64,000 nucleotides of DNA from Chrysoperla carnea (GCF_905475395.1 NC_058339.1:53453172-53517171); one strand, 5' to 3'; positions 12,590-26,726 are shown, numbered from the stretch's first letter. Program-made: numbers and translations. The notes: a model not told the origin generated them from the sequence alone.

Positions 12590-15489
12590 TTTGTTTTTAA
12601 AGTTGGTATATCGCGAGTGTTATAAAAATAAGGATAAGTGAGTGCAAGAGAAGTGATTGTTGTTATGAGCTTATCAGTGTTTTAAAAGTTGGAATTGTTC
12701 AGTAAAACGGCCAGGAGTGATTTTTTTTATACAATTGTTTATTTTGTATTTAATTATAACGGTTGCTCTCGGCTTGTTTTTCTTGATGCCAAAGTTCTTG
12801 ATAAATTTCAATTAATACATTGTAAATTAATATGGATACACATATTAAAAATTTTATATTTAGACTGCATCTTAATTTACAATGATGTAATCCCATTTAT
12901 AATACCTACATATTTAATTTTATTCGAATAATTTTCAAGGTCTTTTTCATCTTTTCAGCAGCCTTTCTCCTAAAAAATTAAGAAGCAATTACATTTTGTT
13001 TAAAATTAATTAAATATCATTAAGTTATATATTTTTGTAAATTAAATACAAACAAAAAATTAGTAGAACTACATTTTTCGCCGATTATGTGTTAATATCA
13101 AAATATATTACGTGAAGAATTAAAAAATTGATGTTAAGTAATGGGAAATTTTTGAAAACATGTTTATAGTAAAAATCGACGTGAGTTTTTTTTTTAATTT
13201 ATGATTTTCATTCGTCTTAACTTTTGAGTGAAAAATTGGTCTACAAAAATTAGATCTCATGAATGATTGAAATAATTTTGAACATACTGAATTGAAACAG
13301 TGTAGAAGGCGCGGTATCTCCCAGCAATTTTTTCACTCGATATCTTAAAAGCAATCATTGTTCAATAGCAAAACCAACTTAATTTTCGTGTCTATGAATT
13401 ATTTAGACTGCGATGTATCGGCAATGAAAAACGAACTTTTCAACCCAATCTAACCTTCGATCGACCGGTACTTTTCGAGGCAGAAACGCACCATCCTGAG
13501 GGTTAATATAATTTCTAGCCACCTGTATATTATAATAAATTGAATGAATTTAATATTTAAACTAAATAAAAAAAATAAAAATAAAAAAACAAACACAAAT
13601 ACTTACATTGTGACTAGAGAGATAATTTTTATACCATTTCTGCATAATATTATAACACCGCCCTCTTATAACTTACCTATAAAGAAATTGTTCAAAGAAG
13701 AACTCTAACTTAAACGAAGAAGAGAAGTTTTTAAATCCATTTATAAGCACGTGATGTTTATTTGATTGTTTTTTAGATTCTTTTTTAGAAGAGATGGTGG
13801 CGAATCAACCTTGCCTTGGATGATATACCGCTGGGGCACATTGAACCCTTATAGACTCTTTACTATACACTATAAACTAATATAAATATAAGGGAGCAGT
13901 GATTTCAAAGACATTGCACTTATGTGGAAGGCAGCCCCAAAGGTGTTTGAACCTTCTTCATGTATACTATAATGCAGCAGTACAAATCACCACCACTTCT
14001 GATTATTGCAGAAAAGAAAGAATATACTACCTTTACTGCCGGTCTCCAAACACTGCTCTAGCAGACGTGTCAAATAATGTCTAGATGTTCCAGAGCTGGA
14101 TTTGTAACGTTTTCTATTATCCTTGCAATAGTTATGATCCTGAATTAATTCAAACGTTTTTGGGATGGTTTGATGTCTGCAGTAGTGTAAAGGCAGGTGT
14201 ACAGCAGTATACCGTGTAAATCCTGTTGGTTTTATTTCACAAGTATTGTATAACCGTTGATTATTATGTCAGTTAAGACCTTGGCATGAATCCAAGAGAT
14301 CTGCGTTCGAGTTCAGATGCGAGTGTATTTTTTTAAATTAAGATTACTCGAAATGATATAATCGAAAAGCTTTGACGTTTAACATTGTATTTAAGCTAGT
14401 GATCAAAACATAAATAATAAATAAGTTATAATAATTTTGGCTCATTTTTAAATATTATAAATTGTTTTTATATCATCTTGCCGCTAACTATTTTGTCTAT
14501 TTTTATTTTTGAATTGAGCATGCCGCGATCTGTGTGTATTTTTTTTTCATTATTCTATTAATAAATTCATTTAATATTAATTTTTCTAAGCTGTATACAG
14601 AATTAAATATCATTGAAATTTGATCGAAAAAATTTTGGAAATAACTTTTATATAAATTCAATGGCTGTAATGTGTTCTAGCCCGGGCTACAATTCGTAGC
14701 AGGGCTAACAGATTTTAATAAAAATGAAAATCAGTGACTGAGAGATTAAACCCTCTTTTATCAATGTATTATTACTACTAATTTGGGTGCAACTTGAATT
14801 TTTTGTGGATCATCAGTATCTCAATTAAAAAGTTTCATCAAAAATTATTGTACGGTCTTAGATACTAAATCACAATAAATACAGATGAAGTTTCACCAAA
14901 AAAAATATTGTACTTGTCCAGATCCTTGGAATGTATTTCAAGAAATTTTTGTAGACTTTAATTCATGAAATTAACTTTTTGTAGTCATTCTGAACCTGGA
15001 CTTTCCATTGATTTAGTTTGCTAACTATGTGATAACCTATACTGCAATAACTATAAAATAAAAATTGATTGCATTGAAAATGTCAGGTGGGCTTTAGACG
15101 ATCAACTCTCCTTTTATTGAAGCCGTCAAAGGAAAATTGGTAAATTTTCATATCAAAATTTTAAATCCAACACTGTAAATATTTTAAAAGAATGGATGGA
15201 ATCTTATGCAGCTGGAGATAAAATATCTCTAACCTTGATTATTATAGAGCTTCATTTAGGTAGGTACATCATTAATTCAGTTTTATCTTGGAAGCTTCAA
15301 TATTAGCTGTTTTACAACAACGCGCTAACTAAGATCTCTTCTTCTTCTTCTGTATAGTACATAAAATGCCATATTTTTATTTTGTGACTAGAATGCGTTT
15401 GTTGAACCTTAAGTTGCAATGCCCTTTTACAAATTTATTTATACATTATATTTATGTATAATATATTTTATATATTGTATACATTATAT
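12590..15489. other. Intergenic, little recognised
   Basis: Apart from the tRNA-like remnant at 14268-14330 there is no supported feature. The short frames at 12689-12931 and 13899-14084 resemble no protein. 13790-14090 is slightly less AT-rich. Confidence 0.45.
14268..14330 (+). repeat. tRNA-like remnant
   Basis: The segment 'agttaagaccttggcatgaa' is followed by 'gcgttcgagttcagatgcga', a B-box-like stretch, and then a T-run. It is an isolated tRNA-derived fragment, probably an old SINE head. Confidence 0.35.
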
Positions 15490-15632
15490 TATTTTTATCT
15501 GGTCTACAATAACCATTTTATATTTCTTTTATTTACTTATATATGTTCTTTTATTCACGTATGTGAGTGAGATTGTTTGTAAAATGTACAGTTGATTTCA
15601 TAATTTTCACATATTTCACTATTTACACTTAA
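15490..15632 (+). repeat. Local direct duplication, left copy
   Basis: The run from 'tttttatctggtctacaat' through 'tgatttcataattttcacat' recurs at 16236-16362 in the same orientation. Each copy lies upstream of a foldback MITE of the same type. Confidence 0.7.
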
Positions 15633-15663
15633 TGTAGGTACATCTTCACTGTAATAAATGACG

Positions 15664-15944
15664 TTAAGGTAGTACTATCGGTAATATAATTCAGAATTTA
15701 ATGAAAATTGGCAAAGTTTTCCATTATTATATCATAATAAACCAGTTAAATTCTTAGGGGCCTTCAGAGAACTGAAAAAAGGATATTTCAAAGATATTTT
15801 AACATTGATCCTTATGGGAAATCACAGTTTTTATTTTATTTCACAAAACTGGACGTTAAGATTTTCAGTTCTCTGAAGGCCCCTAAAAATTTAACTGGTT
15901 AATTATGATATAATAATGGACAACTATGCCAAGTTTCATTAAAT
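15664..15944. mobile_element. TTAA-flanked foldback MITE, copy A (right end lost)
   Basis: Starts TTAAGGTAGTACTATCGG at 15664. The arms pair along most of the element ('cttaggggccttcagagaac' against its complement near 15870-15890). The last about 60 bases of the right arm present in copy B are replaced by unrelated sequence after 15944. Confidence 0.75.
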
Positions 15945-16084
15945 ATGTATGCATTAAATAGGTAAAAAATATGTATGGCCGTGAAATATTTTATATTGAT
16001 TATTTTTACAAAAATCTGTAATTTATGGGAATGTCAAATTAAATTAATTTTTAAATTTTTCTTTTTTTATTTATATATATCTTT

Positions 16085-16245
16085 ATAAATTATATCTCAT
16101 GTGTTATTTCGAAGTATGAGCTATATTGCTGTATAGTTTCATTAAAAACCATTCGCTAGTTTTAGCGTGAAAGCGTATCAAACAAACAAACAAACAAACA
16201 AACAAACATGCTTACTTTCGCATTTATAATATATAGAGATTTTTA
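16085..16245 (-). repeat. Dispersed repeat family C, copy 2, with (CAAA)n tract
   Basis: Inverted relative to the copy at 10.6 kb. It contains 'tatgagctatattgctgtat', the block 'aagcgtatcaaacaaacaaa', a (CAAA)n run at 16179-16208 and the end 'cgcatttataatatatagag'. The tract length differs between copies. Confidence 0.65.
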
Positions 16246-16362
16246 TCTGGTCTAGAATTACGTCTTTTTAATGTATATTCACATATATGCGAGACTATTT
16301 GTAATGTACAGTAGTTGATTTCATAATTTTCACATATTTCACAATTCCACTGTTTAAGTTAC
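16236..16362 (+). repeat. Local direct duplication, right copy
   Basis: Matches 15490-15632 ('tttttatctggtctagaatt' through 'tgatttcataattttcacat'). The distance to the following MITE is about 335 bp here, against about 30 bp for the left copy, so sequence was gained or lost after the duplication. Confidence 0.7.
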
Positions 16363-16695
16363 AACGACACTTGGTGAATTCACCATCTTCATTATATATT
16401 AATATTAATATAATAATTTATTTTTTTATTTACATATTTTGCACAAATATTAGTTCTACACTTTCTTATTTTTAAGATGTGATTGACCAGTGTAGAGTAC
16501 GTTATATTGGTTTTTATATGTTTGTAATTGCAGATTTTATATGTTTACTTTTTGAGTAGAAAGATCAGTGCTTGTGTATTCTTGAAGTTAATTCTTAAAC
16601 CCCGTTTTACAAATACAATTACCTACCAGTAATCCAATGAACCCATAGTCTTAATTTCTCTAAAAAATCCGACAATTTTTTTAATTGGTTGACGT

Positions 16696-17019
16696 TTAAG
16701 GTAGTACTATCGGTAATAGACTTTGCATTCAGAATTTAATGAAACTTGGCATAGTTGTCCATTATTATATCATAATTAACCAATTAAATGTTTAGGGGCC
16801 TTCAAAGAACTGCAACAAAACATTTTAAAGATATTTTAACATTGATCATTATGGGAAATCACACATTTTATTTTATTTCACAAAATTGGACGTTCAGATT
16901 TTCAGTTCTCTGAAGGCCCCTAAAAATTTAACTGTTTAATTATGATATAATAATGGATAACTGTGCCAAGTTTCATTAAATTCTGAATGCAAAGTCTATT
17001 ACCGATAGTACTATCTTAA
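16696..17019. mobile_element. TTAA-flanked foldback MITE, copy B (complete)
   Basis: It is 324 bp including a TTAA at each end (16696-16699 and 17016-17019). The ends are GGTAGTACTATCGG and CCGATAGTACTATC, and the inverted arms extend about 115-120 bp each, nearly identical. TTAA targets are typical of piggyBac-type elements. The element has no coding capacity. Confidence 0.8.
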
Positions 17020-18639
17020 ATTTAACTCATGCTTTTGGCTTATATTTTATTTTACAGTATCATTGATAAATATCATACCATCGTTGCAAACTACTATGAA
17101 ATTTTAGGCTGTATTTAGACTATTATGACGGTGAAATGTAGACTATTATGGCTGTATTAAAATTAAATTGTTTAACTAAAAGTAATATTGAATTTTTTTT
17201 AAATAAAAAAATTGATGGTCAAGTCCTATTTAATTTTATGTAACTCCAAGATGACTTCCAATCATAGAAATGTTAACAATGTCGCACAAAGGTAAGTGCC
17301 TCAAAAATTCAAAGTATGATAATATTTGAAACAATCGTTTCAAATTTTGATGATGAATTTTTACAGTTGAACTTGAAAATGAAAATAAAGAGTAGAATTT
17401 TGCGATAGGTATAGTCTTCGAAATATTAAAGCTTGAAGAGCTTGAATATTTAAAGGAAATCACTATTTAGAAAAAATACATTTACTCTTGAATCATATGG
17501 AATTATTTTCATCAAATTGTAATCTAGAAACTGAAAACAAAAATACTAAAAGGAACGATTTTGTTGATAATTTTGATTGAAACAATCAATAGAAGAGATG
17601 AAAACGATTGTATATCAAGGAAAATCCTTTTTAGGTAGTTGGGTCACGCAAGCAAAATGTTAAAAAATCTTTAAAACTTTTAATATAAGTAATAAAAAGC
17701 CCAATACACATAACACGCTGTTAAAATTCAAAGACAATTTACCAGCCCTAACATGAGATAATTACGATTAAAAATAACACTCGTAACATAGAAGAAGCGT
17801 GTAAAAATGGCAATCTTTTTAATTTTTAAGGAGAGTTTCTGTTTTCGTTTTGACGAAAAACTGATATTTGGAAGAATATTATATTTAGAATCATTAAAAA
17901 TAAAAAATAAAATTATTCACCGATTAGTTCCCCTAAAATATAAAATTAAAAATTCATTTGGAGTATTATTTTTAATGGAGGGGTAAGCAGTAAGAAACTT
18001 ACTTGTATGCAGTCTAGTTGTATAGCTAAGTACATATATACGTATAGAATGGGTAATCAACTAATAATTTTTGACTACATGATGGGAAAGAAATGCCATT
18101 AAAATTTATTCCATTTCTGTTTTCCTTTTTCTTTTAAAATAAAATGAAGTCAATGAAATTACTTGAAAATAAATCACGTCATAAATTAATTTTACCTCGT
18201 AAAAAATATTTATTTTGAAAATATTATTTTGCTATTAAAAACATTGATGACTTAATCAATGTCCATTATAAAATATACTTATTAATCAGATTCATTTCTT
18301 AAGTATTTATTATAAATATTAAGTTATATAGGTGTGTGAACTTATAAGATATTTATTATTATTATTAATATATTTATTATAATTTTAATGCATTTTTTAT
18401 TATAAAAAAAAATAACTGCAATACAAAAATATTAATATTTGCACTTTATCTTATAAGTAGTAGTTAGTTGAACGGAAGTTGCAAAACAAAATTATTAAAA
18501 AGTCATCGAACTGATCATTTATTTTAATCGTCATATCTATTTCTATAAGTCCCTGAAAGTTTTTAGTCATATTAACCCTTTAGAGCAACCAAAAATTACT
18601 CGTTATAATAATATTGGGGAAATGCAGGAACTTATAACT
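17020..18639. other. Intergenic, nothing recognised
   Basis: AT-rich DNA. The 75-codon minus-strand frame at 17236-17463 is Ser/Phe-rich, low complexity and not convincing. Confidence 0.45.
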
Positions 18640-18900
18640 AAAAACCTTACTTTAACCCCCGAACTAAAAAAAGGGGTGTTATAAGTTTGACCACTATGTG
18701 TATGTGTGTGTCTGTGTGTTTGTCTGTTTGTGGCATCGTAGCGCCCGAATGGATGAACCGATTTAAAAATTTGGGTTTCATTTGAAAGGTAATTAATTTA
18801 ACTGAGAGTATTTTTAGCTATGTTTCAAGTACGAGCTTCATAGCAAAGTTTCCGAAAATCGGTTTACAAGGAATTAATCGTATTTGTAGGAGATTTTATA
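18640..18900 (+). repeat. Dispersed repeat family B, clearest copy
   Basis: In order: 'aacccccgaactaaaaaa', 'ggggtgttataagtttgacc', a GT/TCTG-rich tract (18691-18732), 'gatgaaccgatttaaaaatt', and 'atttttagctatgtttcaag'. This layout is common in insect non-autonomous repeats. It encodes nothing. Confidence 0.7.
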
Positions 18901-19869
18901 AATTTTGTAAATTTCACTTGTTCTTAAATTTTATTGTTTCCAATACACCAATTAATTCTATTAGGCCTAGGGCTAGTGTATATTTTTATGAGGACAGAAA
19001 TTTGAGACGCTGTTTTAAGATCGCATCTTGCATGTAGTGTAGAGCAGTTTACAAATAAAAATCGCTAACATTTTTATATGTTTCAAAACAAAAAGGTAAA
19101 GTTCCAGTCCAATTAAACACCTTATCGTGTCCCAGATTATTAAAATAATTAAGAAGTTTTAGTGGTGAATTGTAACTTTTTAATGCTTTTACGATATCTC
19201 ATAAATTGCTGCTGGATTGTAGGTGTGATATGACGTCAAAGATTGCGTTAATTTATTCCATAAAAATATTACATTATCTAATCTCATTTGAATAATACAT
19301 CCTAAAATTTTAAAATTTATTTTTGGTTCCATATTCTCTTTGGGTTTATTTTTTATTTATCTCTTTGGGTGTATTTTCGATTTTTCTTGTTTTAATGATT
19401 CATGATGCAGATTATTATCGAAAGTTTTAACGCTGCCATATACTAAATCAAGCTATTTGAGCAACAACCATAATTGTGCAAAAAATTTTCAACAAAAGTA
19501 TTTAGCTAAAGTTTTTTGAGCCTTTTGGTTCCCCGGCGATATTTTCAGCCTTTCTTAAACCACGACCATATTTTAGTCTTTTTGGACAAACATTAAAATC
19601 TCCCCAAGTCCAAGTGCATCGGTATCCAAGTCAAATATGACGAGTTTGATGCACAACCCATCAAAATATAAAATACGTATTTTACGCCCCAAAAAAACAT
19701 AACTAGTCGAGTCGAACATGACTTTCATAGAGGTTCTTTAAATAGTGTCTTGAGTATAATATTCCCCATAATCCTTGTAAAATTTAGAATAAATGCCTGC
19801 TTAAAATTTTTTTTCTCATAAAAATAAAACTTTATTTATTTATTATTTTATATAAAGACTTGTTGACCA

Positions 19870-20205
19870 CGATTAAGTAATATATTAAAAAAAAATTGAT
19901 CCAAGTTCGAATTTATTGTTTTTGTATTTATGATATTTAGGTCAATGAAAATTATTTTTAGTTTTTCATTTTATGCATTTGTATTGACACTGCATTTTTC
20001 TTGATAATAATTAATTAGATAAATTGTTAGCGTAATAAATATAAAATGGTTGTTTTGATAAAGGATATGATTAATAAATTATATGTGCTTCACGATCAAT
20101 AACATATGTTGTTAATAATTCAAAATTGATCCAAGTTTGAATCTTTTTTTATTTTAAATTAATTTAGGTCAATGAAAATTATTTTAATTTTTCTGTTAAA
20201 TAATT
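19870..20205 (+). repeat. Local direct repeat, about 225-bp period, two partial units
   Basis: The phrase 'aattgatccaagttcgaat' with 'aggtcaatgaaaattatttt' about 45 bases later occurs near 19895 and again near 20123. A 'cacgattaagtaatata'-like phrase precedes the first and 'cacgatcaataacatat' the second. Confidence 0.55.
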
Positions 20206-22048
20206 TATTTTCAATTATTATACTTCTCAATTAACAGATGTAAAAATACAAATTTATTTACAAAAAATTAATTTAATCATGAAAAGAAATGAAGTTTACC
20301 TTTATTTTACCAGTAAACTGTCTGTCCACTGTTTGTACGAAACTTTATTTTTGCACCATTTAAAATTTCAAATTTACATTTCTTATGAGGATAGAATGAG
20401 CATAGTTTTACATGCTAAGCCAGCGATATTTATTATTTCCCACCCCAGTTAGAAATTCAACAAAACTCTCGATCCAAGACGATTCAGCGCATAAAACATT
20501 TAAACGTCAGTACCCAATCTTTGCTGTTTTCCAAATGGTAATTTATAATTTTAAATTAAATTTTAACGAGAACAATGAAGGTCATCATCGTCGAAAATCA
20601 TACACTTTGACTTAAACGCTTATTAATTATAATGCGTAGAAACCATGGTTTTTCATAGAATACCTAACTTAAACGAGTTTTATCGCCTCACGTTAATTTC
20701 AACGTGAACTAAAATTAACTTCGGACAAAAAAAATTTTTTTTTTAACTGTCCAAAGTATTTTAAATTTTAAATATGATAACAATTTTTTTTTAGTAAAAA
20801 AGAAGAAATTTTTGAAAAATTCCAATTTTATTTACTCTTATACTTTTATCAAAATTTTGTTTATTTTTATTTATTTTAAATGTTATTATATAACAGATTA
20901 AATATATTGGACATTTATAATAATCTACGCATAAATAATATCAGTCAAGTGTTTCGAAAACCACATTGAAAAGGATATGGAAGAATATTTTGGCATTATT
21001 TTTAATATATTTGGCTAATTTTTTTTAAAATAAATTTTCGAATTCAAAATTTTGTAGCAAGGATATTTTATATGCGACATTTTATTTAAGAAAAGTTTAT
21101 GAAAATGTATATGTGGGAATGATTTTTTGTGAGATATTAGCCTTTCAAGATTCAAGTATTTTTTCATGCTTCTTTCAACGTATGAAAATCGCTTTTTACA
21201 AAGCTTTGCTACTACTTTTCGTTTCAAGAAAATAAAGCGTTTATCAGAACTTTTTTAATTATACAGTAATTAAAAATTACTTAACTGAAGCAAACGCGTT
21301 TACTTGGCTGTTGATGTTCTTGTAACAAGTAAATATATCTTGAGTCAACGATCTCAATACTTAATTATCGGAAATAAGTATTTATTTGACTATTTAAAAG
21401 TTAATGATTACAATTATGGCTTTTTTTCCCTAACACATGAGTTGTTTCTTATCACAACTTATATTGTAGTGTGATCAAATTGCAGTTAAAGAAATCCTTA
21501 CATCATCAAAAAACAGAACAGTTAAAAATTAATTAATTCAAAGAATTCAAATAAGAAACAATGCCATCGAATATTCTAAAAATTATTCCATAGTTTATAA
21601 TATATTAAATAAATAAATCAATTTAAAATTCATGATATTCACAAAAAATAAAACACAACCAACATATCATCCTTCTAGAAGACGAAGACAAAACAAGATA
21701 GGTTACGTGACTGATTATATTCGACATAAAATATACCATTCATTACGATCAGTAGCCGAGCTAGTTGGCTTCTTGCAAACATACGAACAGTAAGTTTGTA
21801 TCGTCTTTATTTAAGTGAGTGATATTCTCGTTTTGTCTCCAATTGTTCATGGTTGGCTTTTTTTTTTTAAAGAAAAAAAAGACAATTATTATTAAATTTG
21901 TGTGTAAGTAAGCAAAAATATTATTTTATTTTTATATATGAATTAAGTTTAGTAATAGAGGAGACTGTAGTACCTGGGATCAAATAGTTTACTTCACTTT
22001 AAATATATAACAATGGATTTACATAACGCCTTTGTAGGGACCTATAAT

Positions 22049-22114
22049 CAGTGTCACAAAATGTACGAATTACATATAATATTATATGTAATCCTTGCAT
22101 TTTTTGTGACACTG
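22049..22114. repeat. 66-bp near-perfect palindrome
   Basis: The outer arms CAGTGTCACAAAA and TTTTGTGACACTG are exact complements. The centre at 22070-22091 reads TTACATATAATATTATATGTAA, which is itself a perfect palindrome. Only a few mismatches lie between. It could form a cruciform or be a tiny foldback transposon. No target duplication is obvious. Confidence 0.8.
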
Positions 22115-23324
22115 AGTATACATTTGTGGTCGTACCAAAGTAGTTATAAGCGAAATGCACATTTTTAAATTAAAATCAAGGTATAAGTATAAGTACACTT
22201 TTTGGTCGTTATTGCTAACTAATTCCAATGAAAATTGGTCCCTATAATTGATTTATGACTTAGTTAAGTTCCAAATAAAGTTAACAAGGCTCAAAATAAA
22301 GTTTATAATGTTTAAAATAGTAAGACTATCTATGCATGTAACTACTTAGGTTGTTAATGCCGGTATTTTAGATTATAATTCCTATGAATATTGATAAAAT
22401 ACTTCCTATGAATACTGGTGTCTATAGACAATATGTCGTTATATTCAATATTTTGATGGTCAATGCATCAGGTTCGTCATTATATACCTACAGTTTTAAC
22501 TGTACTCTCTCTTTATATCCCGATTAACCCTTCACACTATGTATTTTGTTTTTGAGACTTTGAACAGCACTCGATAACGAACGTCTTTGGAAAAAATACA
22601 AAAATTTTAGGTCAAAGGCCCACTGATCCAATGCTCTACACATTACCCTATTATTCATAATACCTACCACCAAGATGACTTGACTTTACACAACTTAAGT
22701 ATACTTTTAAAGTAAATAAAAATTATTTTTTTGCAAGATATATAATTTTAAAGTAATTTGTCATTTTTTGTTGTTGACCTGCAACAAGAATCATTTATCT
22801 ATACAGGTCTTTTAAGTAGTTCTCACAGCCAGTTTAAATACATAATGTTTAAAACAAATGTGAATTGGTCTCTTTGGGTAGCTTACAATTAACCTAGCCT
22901 AATAAATATTGGTTTAGTGTAGAAAAACGGAATGTTCAGGTGGACATAATAATATGATAGCTTATCATTGTTTTCATTCAGAAAAAAAAATTCACACTAT
23001 CACACCTTTAACACCAAAATATGAGGCTGTCATGGCTACACGCTCTTTGAATCGATAATATATTAAAGCTAAAACAATTATTTCGCCTTAATCAACATAT
23101 GCTAAAACCAAATATAAAAATTAACAAGCCGTGGATAGACTCTGGTGCAACCCTTGTGGTCGACCGACTCGAAACGACTTGATCAAATGCTATAAAATTT
23201 TTTTCGAATCATATTGCCATTAATACGTTTTGATCGGCACCTCAACATAGTCGATATCATTTTCTATTCGCGCAATATCGGCAAGGAAAAAATTTAAGAA
23301 AAATGTCTACGGGCGTACGTATGT

Positions 23325-23339
23325 ACACACACACACACA
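23325..23339 (+). repeat. (CA)n microsatellite
   Basis: Seven to eight CA units. Confidence 0.8.
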
Positions 23340-24539
23340 TACTTCTTCTCTAAATTAGTGTTAATGGCTCATCCTGACCATAAATTGGACAATAGACCTT
23401 TTTCACATTTATTTTTCTTTTTTTTAAATGAAAGTAAATGTCTACATAAATTTTTTTTCCCGATTTTTTTGGATCCATATGACCGAGAAAACAGACAATG
23501 AAAATCATTAAAATTCAAATTGGCGAAAACGATCCGGAAACACACGAAGTTACACAAATGTCGGTGTGACGCCATTTAAAGTTGATAATAATGATATATT
23601 CATACGACTGTTGACACTGTTTTATTGTCATTGCTTGTCGAATTGACATCACAGATCACGTGTGCGATGGAGCCAAAAAAAATCGTTTTAAATTATTTCA
23701 AATATTGTGACTTTTTTACAATTTTTTTCATAGGGTTTTTATTGTTAAAAATGCGTAATTTTCGAGTTGCAGGCTCTACGTGACCTATATTTTCGAAATG
23801 CGTCTTTTTCTTACCATTGCTTACTTTATTGTTCACATGAAAAATGTATATGAAAATAAATTTAAGAAAAAGTCAACTGTTTAAGTATATCTAAAATTGT
23901 TTTATTATCCTGTAAAATAATGTTGTCGTATCAAAGAATTGATTATATTTTAAAACAAATGATAAAATTTAAGTGTCACAACATATCATCAATATTAATG
24001 TTTTTATTTATCTATTTAAAAGTTAATCATGATCGATACACTTCATCATCAAAAAAACTGAACTTATCTTACTTTCAAAATCATATATTTATTTATATAA
24101 TCTTATTTACCAGACGTTACTCGTCCACTTTATAATTTATAAACATATAAAACAGCACTATATTCTTAAAATATAAGTAAACATATAATACTGCGTAGCA
24201 TAATCGAGCATCAGACGTTGCAGTTGGTTATGCTATACGGTTTAGATACATAAGTTTACGTTTTCAAAAGTGGGTGAAAGGTGGAATAAAGAAGGCAATT
24301 AAGCTTAATTCTCACTGACCGCTCGTAACAGCTATTTTTAAAAACAAAATCTTGAAATATGAAATCAATCCCGAATTGAGCCCCATTGAACTATTTTTTG
24401 TGGATATTTTGATTAAAATTTTATAATAATTGACTACTATAATTATATTTATGAATGAAAGAATAATAATAATTTACTCATATTTTTTTAATTATACTTA
24501 GAGACAAATAAAAGCCGCATTCTACCTACCTCTTTAAAC

Positions 24540-25135
24540 AAGTGAAATTTACAAAATTAAAAAACCCCCCAACAAATGCGATTTATGCCTTGTAAACCGA
24601 TTTTTATAAACTTAGCTATAAAATATTCTCAATTAAGTCGGTTCGACCGTTTAGGGGCTACTATGGCACTGAGAAACCAATAAATCAATATCAAAGTGAC
24701 GGTCAAGGATATCAGATGAGATGAAAAGGATACTTAGAAAGCTATCATTTTTTGGGACAAATTTTTGGAAATATTTTAATTGAAATTCAAATATTTGAGT
24801 TAACCTTGTTCTTTTGAATTTTTTTGAATTACCTGATTATTTTACCATTTCACTTTTCAAACGGAATAGAGCCAGGTTTGTTTGACCATTCATTTCCATA
24901 GTAATTATTATTTATATTTTAAAATTATATGTAATAATCGCCATTTTTTAGTTTTTTTGGTTACGGAACCCTAAGCTCGCACTTGAAACATAGCTAAGAA
25001 CACTTTTCGTTAAATTAACTTTAAAATGAAACCAACAAAATTTAAATCGGTTCATCCGTTTAGGCGCTGTCACAGACAGACACACACACATAGCGGTCAA
25101 ACACTCCTCTTTTTTAATTCGGGGGTTAAAAATCG
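24540..25135 (-). repeat. Dispersed repeat family B, two copies in a row
   Basis: One copy covers about 24560-24665 (complement of 'gaacctaat'-like body with 'aaaccccccaacaaatgcga' as its outer part). A second covers about 24955-25135, with 'cgcacttgaaacatagctaa', 'aaatcggttcatccgtttag', a CA-rich tract and 'ttttttaattcgggggttaa'. Both are inverted relative to the copy at 18.6 kb. Confidence 0.65.
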
Positions 25136-26726
25136 AAATGATTATGAAATTAAAACGAAAACAATGGCGTTGGCTATAATACGATCTGATTAATGGATTT
25201 CAAGGCATCAACCCCATAGCAGTGAAATTCTGTAAGCGAGTACTGCGTTTCTTTGGAACGATAAAGTGATATATATAAAAAGATTGGATAGAAGGAGAAG
25301 TAAAGGCTTCGATTATGAGTCATTTTGATTCACGATGTGGATATAGATTTAAAATGAAATGCCAGATCATTCCAGATATACTCAATTTTCATGATCTAAA
25401 TTATACATAAATAAATCTTTTTTTAGATCATATATTTAAAAATATTTCATAATAATTATAATCTATGACGTCAAATTTAGTATTTAATACATATTTACAT
25501 GTATGAATGAAATAAATATTGTTATTGTAATTAACTAAAACAATTACTTACAATTATAGATACTTAAAATATATCCAATAATAATAAAGGGGGCCTGCTC
25601 CTAAATTTCATAATAACAAATTTAAAATAATAAATTTGTGTATAAATATTTTTTATACTTTTAATACCATATAGTTTGTTTTCATATTACTTTTTATAAG
25701 GCAGTAAAATAAGGTTTTGTTAAATATCAGTTTTATTTGAGATCAACGGATGTTGACGAAACAAGGTTTGTTGGGACCAAATAAAATCAGTTTGAAAATA
25801 TTCATATGCACTAAAACGAGTAATTATTAAAAAATTTTAATAAAAATGTATCATTTAAAGTAACTTATCAATTTACCGCGTAAAGGATTTTACCAACCGC
25901 TTGCACATCATAAATAGCCCTTTTGAAGTATTTGTATCTGAGTCAGTGAGAACGCGATATTTGAGAAAGAGAAAAAATTTATTTCTGTAATAGCATTTGT
26001 ATTAAGGAAGTAAATCAGTTAACGCTACAACGAATACTATCATATAGTTCTGTGTATGCATTTGTAGACACAGTATAGCAAGTACTATAATGATCACAGC
26101 ACATAGGTAAATTAAACAACATTGCCGCTTGTACAAATAACTTCTAGATTGGACAAAATACTCGTCAAAAAGTAATTTTTGCTTATTATTTTTTCGTAAA
26201 CTAAACGGTCAATTACATACTATTTAGGCTCAAAGCATCTTTGAATTCCGCGTTGTACGTACAAGGAAAACTTTGCGTGCATAACGTGCATCTCTGCACA
26301 AATTGTGCAACCCTAGTTCCGATTTGTGCAGTTCTATATATTTGTGTACAGAACTTTTTGTTACTCTCAGTGTAAGCAGTTAAAATAATAAAGCACTGTA
26401 ATAGCACCATCGTTTTCAACCCCTCAAAATTGACTAGAAAAGAAAATATGATGGAACACGTTTTAATTATAAGTACCTAATATTATTTCACTTGTGACAA
26501 AATATTTCAGACCAATATAAATGAAGGAAAGGCGTGGTTTAACCAAAGCTGACTTTATTAAAAACTAATAAAAATATCAAGAAATGGAACATATATAGGT
26601 TAGTCTGAGCGTAATACGATTTTTGGTCTTTGATATAATTATTGCAACGGTACATTATTTATTCCACATCCACAAAAAAACCATTTACAATCCTGATTTT
26701 CGAAATATATTCACTGCTCTGTAGTA

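Larger units (their letters stand above)
20206..24539. other. Intergenic, mostly unrecognised
   Basis: It holds the 22.05-kb palindrome and a CA microsatellite at 23.33 kb. The short frames at 20412, 21015, 23369 and 23920 are Lys/Phe/Ile/Asn-rich, as expected of AT-rich non-coding DNA. Confidence 0.45.
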
